A program made the position numbers and the translations under genes. DNA of 51,582 nt from Cesiribacter andamanensis AMV16. Lineage in GTDB: Bacteria; Bacteroidota; Bacteroidia; Cytophagales; Cyclobacteriaceae. The notes under the pieces are model-generated. The model was given only the letters and a program-made list of their open reading frames with translations. It was not told the DNA's origin and did not search any database. Location: NCBI RefSeq assembly GCF_000348925.1, contig NZ_AODQ01000012.1, positions 1-51,582 on the forward strand, written 5' to 3'. Below are positions 10,596 to 21,009 of the stretch, piece after piece; within the stretch, counting starts at the first letter, position 1; each line of letters opens with the position of its first letter.

Positions 10596-11150
10596 TTATT
10601 TTTTAGAAGCGGACTTACCAGCTTTTCTTCTTACAAATTCACCAACGAAGCGGATACCTTTCCCTTTATAAGGCTCTACTTTGCGCAGGGACTTAATTTT
10701 AGCAGCAACCTGACCGATCAGCTGCTTGTCAATACCTTCCAGGGTTACCAGCGGGTTTTTACCTTTGGGCGTTTCGGCAGAGATCTTGATCTCTTCGGGA
10801 ACAGCCAGGAAGATGCTGTGAGAATAGCCAACGTTAAGTTCCAGGATATTACCCTGTACGGCGGCTTTGTAGCCTACCCCTACAAGTTCCAGTTCTTTTT
10901 TGTAGCCCTGGCTAACCCCTACCACCATGTTGTTGATAAGGGAGCGGTACAGACCATGAAGGGCCTTGTGACGTTTTTGCTCTGTAGGGCGTGTAACAGC
11001 CAGACTTCCGTTATCCATAGCAACGGAGAAGTCTGTATCTATTTTTTGTGAAAGCGTACCTTTTGGACCTTTTACGGTCACAACGTCTTTGTCAACCTTG
11101 ATGTCGACACCGCTAGGTATGCTGATGGGTTTAAGACCAACTCGTGACAT
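10596..11150 (-). CDS. rplF: 50S ribosomal protein L6
   Basis: 184 residues made of the two related L6 domains. The first carries GVDIKVDKDVVTVKGPKGTL; the second ends with the signature GIDKQLIGQVAAKIKSLRKV and EPYKGKGIRFVGE. L6 lies at the factor-binding region of the large subunit. It sits 10 bases after rpsH. Confidence 0.97.
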   Translation of the reverse strand: MSRVGLKPISIPSGVDIKVDKDVVTVKGPKGTLSQKIDTDFSVAMDNGSLAVTRPTEQKRHKALHGLYRSLINNMVVGVSQGYKKELELVGVGYKAAVQGNILELNVGYSHSIFLAVPEEIKISAETPKGKNPLVTLEGIDKQLIGQVAAKIKSLRKVEPYKGKGIRFVGEFVRRKAGKSASKK

Positions 11151-11160
11151 AGTAGCGTAA

Positions 11161-11556
11161 TTAGTAAACGTAACACAAAACTTCGCCGCCTACATTCTGC
11201 AGACGAGCTTCTTTATCTGTCATCAGACCTTTGGAGGTAGACACAATGGCTACACCCATGCCATTTAGAACACGGGGAAGGGCGTCTGATTTTGCGTACT
11301 TGCGCAAACCTGGTTTACTAACTCGCTCCAGCTTAACAATTGCTGAGTTTTTCGTAACCGGATTATACTTAAGGGCAATCTTAATGATACCGCCTACCTT
11401 GGCTTCATCATCAAACTTGTAACTTTGGATATACCCTTTGTCGTATAATACCTTAGTTATCTCTTTTTTGATGTTGGAAGCAGGAATCTCAACCACCCTG
11501 TGGTTGGCCTTAATGGCATTTCTGAGCCTGGTCAGGTAATCTGCTATAGGATCCAT
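11161..11556 (-). CDS. rpsH: 30S ribosomal protein S8
   Basis: 131 residues. S8 is a primary 16S rRNA binder and the known autorepressor of the spc operon in E. coli. Recognised by [37 protein letters not shown] and the C-terminal [20 protein letters not shown]. The 83-base gap before it is the largest within this cluster and holds a promoter-like box. Confidence 0.97.
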   Translation of the reverse strand: MDPIADYLTRLRNAIKANHRVVEIPASNIKKEITKVLYDKGYIQSYKFDDEAKVGGIIKIALKYNPVTKNSAIVKLERVSKPGLRKYAKSDALPRVLNGMGVAIVSTSKGLMTDKEARLQNVGGEVLCYVY

Positions 11557-11593
11557 CTAAATAATAAGTTGTCTTGCACACCGTAATGGCCTG

Positions 11594-11601
11594 CAAAAGT
11601 A
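11594..11601 (-). promoter_or_regulatory. possible internal promoter (-7 box) between rpsN and rpsH
   Basis: Minus-strand TACTTTTG fits TAnnTTTG and is followed by CAGG, similar to the sequence after the rpsL and rplC boxes. It lies in an 83-base A/T-rich gap, unusually long for this cluster. No clear TTTG lies 19 bases upstream. Confidence 0.4.
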
Positions 11602-11639
11602 CTACTTTTTTTCGTTTAATAAAATATTTGGTGCAGGAA

Positions 11640-11909
11640 TTACCAGCTGGCTTTGGTTACGCCAGGGATCTTGCCTGCTGAGGCCATTTCGCGGAAGGTC
11701 ACACGAGAGATGCCAAACTTACGCATGTAGCCTCTTGGACGACCGGTTAGTTTGCAGCGGTTATGCAGACGAACTGCAGATGAGCTCTTAGGAAGTTTGT
11801 CCAGAGCCTCATAATCGCCGGCAGCTTTCAGGGCAGCGCGCTTCTCAGCGAATTTTGCCACCATCTTAGCTCTTTTGCGCTCTCTGGCCTTGATTGATTC
11901 TTTTGCCAT
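11640..11909 (-). CDS. rpsN: 30S ribosomal protein S14, zinc-free form
   Basis: 89 residues, the long form without Cys pairs. Recognised by [40 protein letters not shown] and the ending [18 protein letters not shown]14 is needed for assembly of the 30S head. It starts 2 bases downstream of rplE. Confidence 0.97.
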   Translation of the reverse strand: MAKESIKARERKRAKMVAKFAEKRAALKAAGDYEALDKLPKSSSAVRLHNRCKLTGRPRGYMRKFGISRVTFREMASAGKIPGVTKASW

Positions 11910-11911
11910 GG

Positions 11912-12466
11912 TTAAGCGTTTTTATTTGAGAAGGGTAATCCAAACTCTTTCAGCAGCGCGTAGCACTCTTCGTCGGTATCAGCCGTCGTTACAAAGGTAA
12001 TGTTCATACCTGTAATGCGGTTTACCTTGTCGATTGAGATCTCAGGGAAGATGATCTGCTCCTGTACACCCAGGGTATAGTTGCCACGGCCATCGAATCC
12101 TTTGCTGTTGATGCCTTTGAAGTCACGTACGCGGGGCAGTGCTACGGTCATCAGACGGTCCAGGAATTCATACATACGCTCTCCACGCAGCGTTACCTTG
12201 GCGCCGATGGGCATGCCTTCACGCAGCTTAAAGTTAGAGATCGAAAGTTTAGCCTTGGTAGCAACTGCCTTCTGGCCGGCAATCGTCGACAGCTCGTCGA
12301 TGCTTACGTCTACCAGTTTTTTGTCAGCTACTGCTGCACCAACGCCACGGTTGATGCTGATCTTAACGAGTTTTGGCACCTGCATAACTGACTTATAAGA
12401 GAACTTCTCTTGTAGAGCAGGTACGATTTCGCTGAGATACTTATCTTTTAGCCTAGGATTAGCCAT
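11912..12466 (-). CDS. rplE: 50S ribosomal protein L5
   Basis: 184 residues. L5 binds 5S rRNA and contacts P-site tRNA. Recognised by [50 protein letters not shown] and [12 protein letters not shown]-type motifs (here [13 protein letters not shown]). The start lies within the end of rplX (8-base overlap). Confidence 0.97.
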   Translation of the reverse strand: MANPRLKDKYLSEIVPALQEKFSYKSVMQVPKLVKISINRGVGAAVADKKLVDVSIDELSTIAGQKAVATKAKLSISNFKLREGMPIGAKVTLRGERMYEFLDRLMTVALPRVRDFKGINSKGFDGRGNYTLGVQEQIIFPEISIDKVNRITGMNITFVTTADTDEECYALLKEFGLPFSNKNA

Positions 12467-12809
12467 TAGTGATAAATTGTCCGTTATTTTTCTTTGAGTA
12501 ACGCTGTAGCTTTCCCTGATCGTTCAGCTTACGGCCAATGCGTGTTGCCTGACCAGTAGCCGGATCTACCACCATTAGGTTGCTAATGTGGATAGGAGCT
12601 TCTTTATGTGTGATGCCACCCTCGGGGTTTTGGGCATTAGGCTTCTGGTGTTTGTGCTTCATGTTCACACCTTCTACTATGGCCTTCTGCTCATCCCGCA
12701 AAATTTGCTGTACCTTGCCGGTTTTACCACGATCTGCACCAGTCAGTACTTTCACAGTATCACCTGTGCGGATGTGAAGTTTGGCAGTCTTAGTTGTTGT
12801 TGCTTTCAT
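12459..12809 (-). CDS. rplX: 50S ribosomal protein L24
   Basis: 116 residues from the ATG at 12809. A TTG two codons upstream is in frame, but the ATG, 6 bases after rplN, is the better start. L24 begins large-subunit assembly. It has the KOW motif region ([20 protein letters not shown]) and [25 protein letters not shown]. Confidence 0.96.
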   Translation of the reverse strand: MKATTTKTAKLHIRTGDTVKVLTGADRGKTGKVQQILRDEQKAIVEGVNMKHKHQKPNAQNPEGGITHKEAPIHISNLMVVDPATGQATRIGRKLNDQGKLQRYSKKNNGQFITNG

Positions 12810-12815
12810 ATCCAA

Positions 12816-13184
12816 TTACAATACTTCTGGAGCCAGAGAAACAATTTTCATGAATTGCTTTTCGCGCAATTCGCGTGCTACCGGGCCGAAGATACGCGTG
12901 CCGCGGGGCTCGTCCTGGTTGTTCAGGAGCACAGCAGCGTTTTCTTCGAAACGGATATAGGATCCGTCTTTGCGGCGTATTTCTTTCTTGGTACGAACAA
13001 CTACCGCCTTGCTTACAGTTCCTTTTTTGATGTTGCTGGCTGGGATTGCGCTCTTCACAGAAACGACGATCTTGTCACCAACACTTGCATAGCGTTTACC
13101 CGTACCGCCAAGCACTCTGATACAAAGTACTTCTTTAGCGCCGCTGTTATCGGCTACGGCCAGTCTTGATTCTTGTTGTATCAT
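12816..13184 (-). CDS. rplN: 50S ribosomal protein L14
   Basis: 122 residues, exact family length. Recognised by [32 protein letters not shown], the [20 protein letters not shown] segment and [16 protein letters not shown]14 lies at the subunit interface. Two bases separate it from rpsQ. Confidence 0.98.
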   Translation of the reverse strand: MIQQESRLAVADNSGAKEVLCIRVLGGTGKRYASVGDKIVVSVKSAIPASNIKKGTVSKAVVVRTKKEIRRKDGSYIRFEENAAVLLNNQDEPRGTRIFGPVARELREKQFMKIVSLAPEVL

Positions 13185-13186
13185 GA

Positions 13187-13444
13187 TTACTTCGCTCTTT
13201 CTAGGATTTCAACTAAACGCCAGCGCTTTTCTTTGCTAAGGGGGCGTGTTTCAGAGATCAGAACGGTGTCACCTATGTTGCACTCATTCTTCTCATCATG
13301 GGCTTTGAACTTGGTGGACTTACCGATGAACTTACCGTAGATGGGGTGTTTCTCCTTACGAGATACTTCTACGGTGATGGTTTTTTGCATCTTGTTGCTC
13401 ACCACCTTGCCAATCCGTTCTTTACGTAAATTGCGAGGCTCCAT
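13187..13444 (-). CDS. rpsQ: 30S ribosomal protein S17
   Basis: 85 residues. Primary 16S rRNA-binding OB-fold protein ([54 protein letters not shown]). Gaps of 3 and 2 bases to rpmC and rplN. Confidence 0.97.
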   Translation of the reverse strand: MEPRNLRKERIGKVVSNKMQKTITVEVSRKEKHPIYGKFIGKSTKFKAHDEKNECNIGDTVLISETRPLSKEKRWRLVEILERAK

Positions 13445-13447
13445 CTT

Positions 13448-13642
13448 TTAATTAGTTATTTCTTTAGCCCTTAATTCGGTTTCCATTTTGGCTATCAAGC
13501 GCCGGGAATGTCTGATCTTCATGGGGTTCTCTACCGGAGAGATCTCATGGGCAAACTTAAGCTTTTGAAGGCCTTCTTTCTCTGCTGCAATGCGCTCTTT
13601 TAGCTCATCTGCAGACAAGGAACGTATTTCTTGGTTTTTCAT
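13448..13642 (-). CDS. rpmC: 50S ribosomal protein L29
   Basis: 64 residues, mostly helical (EIRSLSADELKERIAAEKEG, NPMKIRHSRRLIAKMETEL). L29 lies beside the peptide exit and docks trigger factor and SRP together with L23. Eight bases after rplP. Confidence 0.96.
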   Translation of the reverse strand: MKNQEIRSLSADELKERIAAEKEGLQKLKFAHEISPVENPMKIRHSRRLIAKMETELRAKEITN

Positions 13643-13650
13643 GACCTGGC

Positions 13651-14070
13651 TTATCCTACAAAATCGTTTCGTACAATAAATTTAGTTTTGATAGGAAGCT
13701 TTTGTGCTGCCAGGCGAAGTGATTCCTGAGCCAGTTCAGGGGCTACCCCTGTAGACTCAAAAAGGATCGTACCTGGTTTTACAATGGCTACCCAGTATTC
13801 CGGAGCACCTTTACCCTTACCCATCCGAACCTCTGCAGGCTTTTTGGTGATGGGTTTGTCTGGGAAGATCCGGATCCATACGCGGCCTTCGCGTTTCATT
13901 GCACGGGTCATGGCGATACGAGCTGCCTCAATCTGCCGTGAAGTTATAAATCCCGGCTCCAGGGCTTTGATGCCAAAGTTGCCGAAGGTAAGGGTATGGC
14001 CGCGCTGTGCGATGCCGGTAACCCTGCCCTTTTGTTGCTTTCTAAATTTTGTTCTTTTTGGCTGTAACAT
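13651..14070 (-). CDS. rplP: 50S ribosomal protein L16
   Basis: 139 residues. L16 helps place the A-site tRNA. Recognised by [59 protein letters not shown] and [18 protein letters not shown]. It follows rpsC by 24 bases. Confidence 0.98.
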   Translation of the reverse strand: MLQPKRTKFRKQQKGRVTGIAQRGHTLTFGNFGIKALEPGFITSRQIEAARIAMTRAMKREGRVWIRIFPDKPITKKPAEVRMGKGKGAPEYWVAIVKPGTILFESTGVAPELAQESLRLAAQKLPIKTKFIVRNDFVG

Positions 14071-14094
14071 GGTTCGTACAGAATTAACGACAGC

Positions 14095-14847
14095 TTATTT
14101 TCTTTTCTTTCTTGCGCCGCCACGGGCACCTTCTCTTCTTTGCTTGCCTGGTCCTGCAGGACGACGACCCTCGGGGCCACCGCTTTGCGCCTGAGCAGCT
14201 GCATTTGGAGAAAGGTCGGGCTTACCGTAAACCTCCCCTTTGAAGATCCACACCTTGATACCGATCTTACCGTATACCGTTTGTGCTTCAGAGATAGCAT
14301 AATCGATATCGGCACGAAGGGTGTGCAGGGGAATACGGCCTTCTTTGTATTGCTCTGTACGAGCCATCTCAGCACCGCCTAGACGGCCTGAACATTTGAT
14401 CTTGATACCCTGGGCACCTACACGCATGGCACTGGCAATGGCCTGTTTCATCGCACGACGATACGAGATCCGTGCCTGTAGCTGCTGGGCAATTGAATCA
14501 CCTACCAGCTGTGAATCGATCTCAGGACGCTTGATCTCAAAGATGTTGATCTGAACATCTTTGCTGGTCAGCTTCTTGAGCTCTTCCCGCAGCCTGTCTA
14601 CCTCGGCGCCACCTTTGCCAATCACTACACCCGGACGGGCCGTATGGATGGTAAGGGTAATGCGCTTGAGTGTACGCTCTATAATGATCTTTGAAATACC
14701 ACCCTTTGGAATACGGGCGAAAATGTATTTGCGGATATTATGATCTTCGATCAGTTTATCGGAAAAAGTCTTGCCACCGTACCAGTTTGACTCCCACCCT
14801 TTGATAATGCCTAATCGGAGACCTATTGGATTAACTTTCTGTCCCAT
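14095..14847 (-). CDS. rpsC: 30S ribosomal protein S3 with C-terminal tail
   Basis: 250 residues. S3 forms part of the mRNA entry helicase site. Seen: [20 protein letters not shown], the KH domain around [20 protein letters not shown], and the C-terminal domain with [20 protein letters not shown] and [15 protein letters not shown]. After about residue 212 comes a tail rich in Gly, Arg, Pro and Lys that is likely disordered. Two bases after rplV. Confidence 0.98.
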   Translation of the reverse strand: MGQKVNPIGLRLGIIKGWESNWYGGKTFSDKLIEDHNIRKYIFARIPKGGISKIIIERTLKRITLTIHTARPGVVIGKGGAEVDRLREELKKLTSKDVQINIFEIKRPEIDSQLVGDSIAQQLQARISYRRAMKQAIASAMRVGAQGIKIKCSGRLGGAEMARTEQYKEGRIPLHTLRADIDYAISEAQTVYGKIGIKVWIFKGEVYGKPDLSPNAAAQAQSGGPEGRRPAGPGKQRREGARGGARKKRK

Positions 14848-14849
14848 GA

Positions 14850-15230
14850 TTATTCTGCGCTAGTGTTAGTTTGTTCGTTTGTCTGGTTGCTGCGGCTGGC
14901 AACTACCAGCGTTACGTGGTTGGATCTTTTTCTGATGCGGTGTGCTCTACCCTGCGGAGCAGGACGAAGGCGCTTCAGAATACGGCCACTGTCAACCCGG
15001 ATTTCCTTTACGAACAGGCCGGCTTCTTCAAGACGTGCATCCTCGTGTTTGTTCTGCCAGTTAGAGATAGCTGATACAAGCAATTTCTCCAGGCGCTCAG
15101 AGCTGTGTTTTGAATCGAACTTCAATACGCTCAATGCTCTGTCTACAGCCAGGCCACGAATCATATCGGCTACCAGCCTCATCTTACGAGGCGATGTAGG
15201 CACGTTATTAAGCTTTGCTATTGCTTCCAT
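14850..15230 (-). CDS. rplV: 50S ribosomal protein L22
   Basis: 126 residues. L22 lines the nascent-peptide tunnel with its beta hairpin. Recognised by [19 protein letters not shown] and the signature around [21 protein letters not shown] polar Asn/Gln/Thr tail ends the protein. One base separates it from rpsS. Confidence 0.97.
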   Translation of the reverse strand: MEAIAKLNNVPTSPRKMRLVADMIRGLAVDRALSVLKFDSKHSSERLEKLLVSAISNWQNKHEDARLEEAGLFVKEIRVDSGRILKRLRPAPQGRAHRIRKRSNHVTLVVASRSNQTNEQTNTSAE

Positions 15231-15231
15231 A

Positions 15232-15510
15232 TTATCTCTTACCTTTATCTTTTTTCGCAGTGTGACCTCTGAAGTTACGGGTAGGAGCGAATTCGCCCAT
15301 TTTGTGACCTACCATGTTCTCTGTCACATACACAGGTATAAACTTGTTGCCATTGTGAACGGCAAATGTGTGGCCTACAAAGTCCGGAGAGATCATAGAA
15401 CGGCGAGACCAGGTCTTAATGACAGACTTTTTGCCTCCTTCGTTCATTTTAGATACTTTATTTTCCAGCCGGAAATCTATGTATGGTCCTTTTTTAAGTG
15501 AGCGTGCCAT
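15232..15510 (-). CDS. rpsS: 30S ribosomal protein S19
   Basis: 92 residues. Forms a complex with S13 in the 30S head. Recognised by [39 protein letters not shown] and [16 protein letters not shown]. Its start shares one base with the rplB stop. Confidence 0.98.
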   Translation of the reverse strand: MARSLKKGPYIDFRLENKVSKMNEGGKKSVIKTWSRRSMISPDFVGHTFAVHNGNKFIPVYVTENMVGHKMGEFAPTRNFRGHTAKKDKGKR

Positions 15511-16334
15511 TATTTCTTCCTTTTGCTAATGATTAAGCCGTTGCTGTACTTTTTCGGACTTCTGGTTTTCTTACCTTTTGAGATCTGACCATTGCGAGAG
15601 CGTGGGTGACCACCGGATGCACGGCCTTCGCCACCACCCATAGGGTGATCAACCGGGTTCATGGCTACACCACGTACGCGAGGACGACGTCCCAGCCAGC
15701 GGTTACGACCTGCTTTACCCAGGCTTTCGTTCATGTGGGTTCCGTTGGAAACAGTACCTACGGTAGCCATACACTCTACCAGCACACTGCGCATTTCGCC
15801 AGAAGGAAGCTTAATGGTTGCATATTTACCCTCACGGGCTACCAGCTGACCATAGGAGCCTGCACTGCGGGCCATTGCTCCACCCTTACCAGGCTTCAGC
15901 TCAATGTTGTGTACAATAGTACCCAGGGGTATGCTTTTCAGAGGAAGGGCATTGCCCAGCTCGGGTGCTACCGCTGTACCGCTGATCACCGTTTGTCCGG
16001 CAGCCAGGCCTTCGGGAGCCAGGATATAGGCTTTTGCGCCATCTGCATAAACGATAAGGGCAACACGTGCAGTACGGGTTGGATCGTACTCAATCGCTTT
16101 TACAGTAGCGGGTACATCATAATGGGCACGCTGAAAGTCGATTGCACGTACTTTCTGCTTGTGACCACCACCAATATAGCGCATGGTTCTGCGGCCCTGA
16201 TTGTTCCGGCCACCAGATTTCTTCTTTGTTACCAGCAGTGACTTCTCCGGCTGATCGCTGGTAATTTCACTGAAGGTTGGTGCTATTCTGAAACGCTGAC
16301 CCGGTGTTACCGGTCTTAGTTTTTTAATTGCCAT
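15510..16334 (-). CDS. rplB: 50S ribosomal protein L2
   Basis: 274 residues from the ATG at 16334; a GTG one codon upstream is in frame but the ATG matches the family. L2 is close to the peptidyl transferase centre. Recognised by [52 protein letters not shown] and the C-terminal [20 protein letters not shown] with the conserved histidine region. 11 bases after rplW. Confidence 0.98.
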   Translation of the reverse strand: MAIKKLRPVTPGQRFRIAPTFSEITSDQPEKSLLVTKKKSGGRNNQGRRTMRYIGGGHKQKVRAIDFQRAHYDVPATVKAIEYDPTRTARVALIVYADGAKAYILAPEGLAAGQTVISGTAVAPELGNALPLKSIPLGTIVHNIELKPGKGGAMARSAGSYGQLVAREGKYATIKLPSGEMRSVLVECMATVGTVSNGTHMNESLGKAGRNRWLGRRPRVRGVAMNPVDHPMGGGEGRASGGHPRSRNGQISKGKKTRSPKKYSNGLIISKRKK

Positions 16335-16345
16335 CACTAATCTTA

Positions 16346-16633
16346 TTAAATGCCGCTGTAAAAGTCGATTACTTCACCCTCAGCTACAGAAACAACGGCT
16401 TTCTTATAAGAGGCAGTTTTGCCACTTACCACGCCTGTTTTGGTGTAGCGGGATTTGGTTTTACCATTATAACGCATGGTGTTTACTGATTCCACCGTTA
16501 CGCCGTAGGCCTTTTCAATAGCCTTTTTGATTTCAACTTTGTTAGCAGTCTTTGCTACCACAAAGCCGTATTTACCCTTTTCATTCAGGGCAGATACTTT
16601 CTCGGTTACTAGAGGTTTGATCAGCACACTCAT
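16346..16633 (-). CDS. rplW: 50S ribosomal protein L23
   Basis: 95 residues. L23 lies at the exit of the peptide tunnel and binds trigger factor. Recognised by [20 protein letters not shown] and [20 protein letters not shown]. The start overlaps the rplD stop by 4 bases (ATGA), so the two genes are translationally coupled. Confidence 0.97.
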   Translation of the reverse strand: MSVLIKPLVTEKVSALNEKGKYGFVVAKTANKVEIKKAIEKAYGVTVESVNTMRYNGKTKSRYTKTGVVSGKTASYKKAVVSVAEGEVIDFYSGI

Positions 16634-17265
16634 GATTCAGCGGTATAAAGTTCTTCCAGTTTCTGTATGGCGCCCTCACTGAAGATCAGCGTATCGGCCT
16701 TCATTATTTCATAGGTGTTCAGCTCAGATGCTGTGGTCACACGGGCATTCTGAATGTTGCGGCTTGACAGCACTACGTTCTGATCATTCTCGGCCAGTAC
16801 CAGCAGCGTTTTCTTGCTGCTCAGCGATAAGCCATTGAGCAGGCTCAGGTACGATTTGGTTTTGGGAGCATCAAAGCTGAAGTTTTCCAGCACGCTGATG
16901 CTCTCACCTTTTGCCTTATAGGCCAGCGCGGACAGTCTTGCCAGCTGCTTCACCTTCTTATTCAGCTTGAAGCTGTAGTTACGAGGTCTTGGACCAAAAA
17001 TACGTCCACCGCCACGGAATACAGGCGACTTGATGCTACCTGCACGGGCTGTACCGGTACCCTTTTGTTTCTTGATCTTACGCGTAGAGCCAGCTACCTC
17101 GTTTCTCTCCTTTGACTTGTGCGTTCCCTGACGTTGGTTAGCCAAATACTGCTTTACATCCAGGTAGATTGCATGATCGTTTGGTTCGATACCAAACACA
17201 GACGCAGCCAGTGTTACTTTACGGCCTGTGTCTTCACCATTATTTTTCAGTACTGAAACTTCCAT
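16630..17265 (-). CDS. rplD: 50S ribosomal protein L4
   Basis: 211 residues. L4 lines the tunnel and in E. coli represses the S10 operon. The conserved loop is seen as RNEVAGSTRKIKKQKGTGTA and PVFRGGGRIFGPRPRNYSFK, followed by the globular C-terminal domain. Three bases after rplC. Confidence 0.97.
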   Translation of the reverse strand: MEVSVLKNNGEDTGRKVTLAASVFGIEPNDHAIYLDVKQYLANQRQGTHKSKERNEVAGSTRKIKKQKGTGTARAGSIKSPVFRGGGRIFGPRPRNYSFKLNKKVKQLARLSALAYKAKGESISVLENFSFDAPKTKSYLSLLNGLSLSSKKTLLVLAENDQNVVLSSRNIQNARVTTASELNTYEIMKADTLIFSEGAIQKLEELYTAES

Positions 17266-17268
17266 GGT

Positions 17269-17901
17269 TTACTTCTCTAGAATTACGTAAGAATTTTTCG
17301 CTCCTGGAATTGAGCCACTTACCAACAGCAGATTCTGCTCAGGAAAGATTTTTAGAACGCGTAAGTTAACCATCTTAACTCTACGGCCACCAGTTCTGCC
17401 GGCCATGCGCTGTCCTTTGAATACCCGAGAGGGGAAAGAACACGCACCAATTGAACCTGGCGCACGCAGACGGTTGTGCTGACCGTGGGTCGCTTCACCT
17501 ACACCGGAAAATCCATGGCGTTTCACAACACCCTGAAATCCTTTGCCTTTTGATGTGCCAATGGCATCTACGAAATCGCCTTCGATGAATACCTCACCGG
17601 CTTTGATCTCGTTTCCAATCGCCACTCCTCCCTCAAACTCCACCCGGAAGTCGCGGAATTCAACCACTTTACGCTTTGGTGTGGTCTTGGCCTTTGCAAA
17701 GTGTCCGGCCAGCGCTTTGCTTGTATGCTTTTCTTTGCGCTCGCCGTAAGCCAACTGTACGGCCCGATAGCCATCAGTTTCTTCATCTTTTACTTGCGTT
17801 ACCACGCAAGGACCAGCCTCCACTACTGTGCATGCGACATTTTGTCCATCGGCACTGAAGATGCTAGTCATCCCGATTTTTTTTCCGATTATACCAGACA
17901 T
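17269..17901 (-). CDS. rplC: 50S ribosomal protein L3
   Basis: 210 residues. L3 is an early-assembling large-subunit protein reaching toward the peptidyl transferase centre. Recognised by [34 protein letters not shown] and the [20 protein letters not shown] loop. Here it is the first gene of its transcription unit: a terminator and a TAnnTTTG box lie in the 185-base gap between it and rpsJ. Confidence 0.98.
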   Translation of the reverse strand: MSGIIGKKIGMTSIFSADGQNVACTVVEAGPCVVTQVKDEETDGYRAVQLAYGERKEKHTSKALAGHFAKAKTTPKRKVVEFRDFRVEFEGGVAIGNEIKAGEVFIEGDFVDAIGTSKGKGFQGVVKRHGFSGVGEATHGQHNRLRAPGSIGACSFPSRVFKGQRMAGRTGGRRVKMVNLRVLKIFPEQNLLLVSGSIPGAKNSYVILEK

Positions 17902-17965
17902 TTTATCTGTTAGTTTACCTTGAAGCTGCGTACTATTTGCGCAACTTACTTTTCATAAAGGACTG

Positions 17966-17973
17966 CAAAGTTA
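17966..17973 (-). promoter_or_regulatory. -7 box of the S10/spc/alpha cluster promoter (before rplC)
   Basis: Minus-strand TAACTTTG fits TAnnTTTG. The surrounding TTTTTATAACTTTGCAGTCC differs in only two bases from the sequence at the rpsL promoter, which supports both calls. The expected upstream TTTG is weak (ATTT at 19-base spacing). It would give a leader of about 60 bases for rplC. Confidence 0.6.
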
Positions 17974-18026
17974 TAAAAAAAGTTTACAAGTAAAATCTTG
18001 TTCCACAATTTATCCCCTGCGCTAAA

Positions 18027-18069
18027 ACAAAAAAGAACCAACTTCCGCTGCCGGCAAGTTGGTTCTTTT
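18027..18069 (-). terminator. terminator after rpsJ
   Basis: Fourteen-base inverted repeat AAAAGAACCAACTT / AAGTTGGTTCTTTT (18031-18044 and 18056-18069), followed on the minus strand by TTTTTTGTTTT. It ends the rpsL-rpsG-fusA-rpsJ unit and separates rpsJ from the rest of the S10 cluster. Confidence 0.9.
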
Positions 18070-18086
18070 GTAAACGTGCGGTGTTA

Positions 18087-18392
18087 TCACACTTTGATCT
18101 CTACATCTACACCACTGGGTAGTTCAAGCTTCATCAGGGCATCTACGGTTTTGGCACTTGTAGAATAAATATCTACCAGGCGCTTGTAGGTGCACAGCTG
18201 GAATTGCTCCCGAGACTTCTTGTTTACGTGGGGAGAACGAAGAACAGTGAAGATTTCCTTCTCTGTGGGCAAAGGGATAGGACCATTTACCACAGCTCCG
18301 GTAGCTTTTACCGCCCGTACGATCTTCTCAGACGATTTGTCTACCAGGTTGTGATCGTATGATTTTAACTTTATGCGAATTTTCTGGTTCAT
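18087..18392 (-). CDS. rpsJ: 30S ribosomal protein S10 (NusE)
   Basis: 101 residues. S10 is a 30S head protein and also the NusE antitermination partner of NusB and NusG. Recognised by [40 protein letters not shown] and [15 protein letters not shown]. It is placed at the end of the str unit, 6 bases after fusA, and is cut off from rplC by a terminator. Confidence 0.98.
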   Translation of the reverse strand: MNQKIRIKLKSYDHNLVDKSSEKIVRAVKATGAVVNGPIPLPTEKEIFTVLRSPHVNKKSREQFQLCTYKRLVDIYSTSAKTVDALMKLELPSGVDVEIKV

Positions 18393-18398
18393 ACCCTT

Positions 18399-20519
18399 TT
18401 ATTTTACGGCCTCACCTTTAGTTTTTGCGATTACCTGCTCAGCAATGTTATTTGGTACCTGCTCATAGTGATCGAAGGTCAGTGTTGCTGCTGCACGTCC
18501 GGATGTAATGGTACGCAGGTCCGTTACATACCCAAACAGTTCAGAAAGCGGCACATTGGCTCTGATCACCTGTGCATTGCCTTTGCCTTCCATACCCTTC
18601 ATGATACCGCGGCGACGGTTCAGGTCACCTGTTACAGGACCGGTGTACTCGTCTGGCGTTACCACCTCTACGGACATGATCGGCTCCAGAATGATGGGCT
18701 TACATTTCTTTGCTGCTTCCTTGTACCCAAGGCGTGCAGCCATTTCAAATGACAGCGCATCGGAGTCTACATCGTGGTATGATCCGTGGAACAGACGAAC
18801 TTTCATCTGCTCAATGGGGAAGCCGGCCAGCGGACCATTTTTCATGGCACCTTCAAAGCCTTTCTGAATAGCCGGGATGAATTCTTTTGGAATTACACCA
18901 CCCACTACGGCATTCACAAACTGCAGACCGTTCTTGACAGTTTTAGGATCGGCATCTGCATCGATTGGGCCCATTTCGAACACAATATCTGCAAATTTAC
19001 CTTTACCACCCGTTTGCTTCTTGTATACCTCTTTGTGCTCGGTATTAGCTGTGATAGCTTCTTTGTAGGCTACCTGAGGAGCACCCTGGTTGATCTCTAC
19101 CTTGAACTCACGACGCATACGGTCAATGATAATCTCAAGGTGAAGCTCGCCCATTCCTCTGAGGATGGTCTGACCCGTTTCATGGTCAGTATGCACCTGT
19201 AGGGTTGGATCTTCTTCGATCAGTTTGGCAATGGCCATACCCAGCTTATCCACATCGGCCTGTTTCTTAGGCTCGATGGCATACCCAATTACGGGCTCTG
19301 GGAATACCATGGATTCAAGTACGATCTTGTTCTTCTCATCACAGAGGGTATCCCCTGTTTTGATATCCTTAAAGCCTACTACCGCCCCAATGTCACCAGC
19401 GCCCAGACGCTCGATCTGGTTTTGCTTGTTGGCGTGCATCTGGAAGATACGGGAGATACGCTCTTTGCTTTCCGAACGGCTGTTGTACACGTATGAGCCA
19501 GACTCCAATACACCAGAATAGGCGCGGATGAAGCACAGACGTCCTACATAGGGGTCGGTTGCAATTTTGAATGCCAGTGCTGCGAAAGGCTCAGACTCAC
19601 TTGGCTTACGTGCCACTTCGGCACCGGTATCAGGATGCGTTCCTTTGATGCTTTCTTTATCAAGCGGAGACGGACACAGGGCCATTACATAGTCCAGCAT
19701 GGTCTGTACCCCTTTGTTCTTGAAGGAAGAACCACACAGCATGGGCACAATGGCCATGTCGATGGTTGCGGCACGAAGGGCAGCCAGGATCTCATCTTCG
19801 GTGATCGAGTTTGGATCCTCGAAGTATTTTTCCATCAGCGTCTCGTCATACTCGGCCACTGCTTCCAGCAGTTTCTCCCGGTACTCCTGCGCTTCTTCCA
19901 TCATATCGTCCGGAATGGGCACTTCGGTAAAGGTCATGCCTTTATCTTCCTCATTCCAGATAATGCCGCGGAAGTTTACCAGGTCTACTACGCCTTTGAA
20001 ATTTTCTTCAGCACCAATGGGAAGCTGCAGGGGTACTGCATTGCTGCCCAGCATTTCTTTAACCTGCTTGCAAACACCAAGGAAATCGGCGCCTGAACGG
20101 TCCATTTTGTTTACGAAACCAATACGGGCCACATTGTAGTTGTTGGCCAGTCGCCAGTTTGTTTCTGACTGCGGCTCTACCCCATCAACGGCGCTAAACA
20201 AGAATACCAGACCATCCAGTACCCGCAGTGAACGGTTTACCTCTACGGTAAAGTCCACGTGGCCCGGAGTGTCAATGATGTTGATGTGGTACTTTTGGTT
20301 TCTGTAGTTCCAGTTTACAGTTGTAGCAGCTGAGGTAATGGTAATGCCCCGCTCCTGCTCCTGCTCCATCCAGTCCATGGTGGCAGCACCATCATGAACC
20401 TCACCAATCTTGTGGCTTACACCCGCATAATACAGAATACGCTCCGTAGTGGTCGTTTTACCTGCATCAATGTGAGCGGCAATGCCTATATTTCTAGTAT
20501 ATTTTAAATCGCGTGCCAT
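18399..20519 (-). CDS. fusA: elongation factor G
   Basis: 706 residues. The GTPase drives translocation of tRNA and mRNA and helps ribosome recycling. G motifs are present: [15 protein letters not shown] (P-loop), [14 protein letters not shown] and NKMDR. Domain II ([15 protein letters not shown]), domain IV (GGKGKFADI) and domain V ([26 protein letters not shown]) follow in order. Three bases after rpsG. Confidence 0.98.
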   Translation of the reverse strand: MARDLKYTRNIGIAAHIDAGKTTTTERILYYAGVSHKIGEVHDGAATMDWMEQEQERGITITSAATTVNWNYRNQKYHINIIDTPGHVDFTVEVNRSLRVLDGLVFLFSAVDGVEPQSETNWRLANNYNVARIGFVNKMDRSGADFLGVCKQVKEMLGSNAVPLQLPIGAEENFKGVVDLVNFRGIIWNEEDKGMTFTEVPIPDDMMEEAQEYREKLLEAVAEYDETLMEKYFEDPNSITEDEILAALRAATIDMAIVPMLCGSSFKNKGVQTMLDYVMALCPSPLDKESIKGTHPDTGAEVARKPSESEPFAALAFKIATDPYVGRLCFIRAYSGVLESGSYVYNSRSESKERISRIFQMHANKQNQIERLGAGDIGAVVGFKDIKTGDTLCDEKNKIVLESMVFPEPVIGYAIEPKKQADVDKLGMAIAKLIEEDPTLQVHTDHETGQTILRGMGELHLEIIIDRMRREFKVEINQGAPQVAYKEAITANTEHKEVYKKQTGGKGKFADIVFEMGPIDADADPKTVKNGLQFVNAVVGGVIPKEFIPAIQKGFEGAMKNGPLAGFPIEQMKVRLFHGSYHDVDSDALSFEMAARLGYKEAAKKCKPIILEPIMSVEVVTPDEYTGPVTGDLNRRRGIMKGMEGKGNAQVIRANVPLSELFGYVTDLRTITSGRAAATLTFDHYEQVPNNIAEQVIAKTKGEAVK

Positions 20520-20522
20520 TTT

Positions 20523-20990
20523 TTAGAATCTAAAGTGCGAGAATGCTTTGTTCGCCTCAGCCATACGGTGAGTATCGTCTTTCTTCTTGATAGCAGCACC
20601 TTCACCCTTAGATGCAGAAATGATTTCTCCAGCCAGTTTCTCCATCATGGTTTTTTCACCACGATTACGGGCATAGGAAATGAGCCACTTGATCCCCAGC
20701 GAAGTTTTGCGTTCAGGTCGCACCTCCATAGGCACCTGGAATGTTGCACCACCCACACGACGGCTTTTCACCTCTACGCTTGGCATAACATTGTTCAGTG
20801 CCTTACGCCAGGTTTCGAGACCATTCTCGCCAGTCTTAGTTTCTACCAGCGCCACGGCGTTGTAGAAAATGTCATAGGCAATACTCTTCTTACCGTCTAC
20901 CATCATGTAGTTCACAAATTTGGATACCATGGTATCGCCAAATTTGGGATCCGGCAGAATATATCTCTTTTTAGGCTTACTTTTTCTCAT
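20523..20990 (-). CDS. rpsG: 30S ribosomal protein S7
   Basis: 155 residues. S7 organises the 30S head and lies near the E site. Recognised by [40 protein letters not shown] and the C-terminal [14 protein letters not shown]. It begins 19 bases after rpsL and is followed by fusA. Confidence 0.98.
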   Translation of the reverse strand: MRKSKPKKRYILPDPKFGDTMVSKFVNYMMVDGKKSIAYDIFYNAVALVETKTGENGLETWRKALNNVMPSVEVKSRRVGGATFQVPMEVRPERKTSLGIKWLISYARNRGEKTMMEKLAGEIISASKGEGAAIKKKDDTHRMAEANKAFSHFRF

Positions 20991-21009
20991 TGTCTTTTAT
21001 ACTCTGTGA

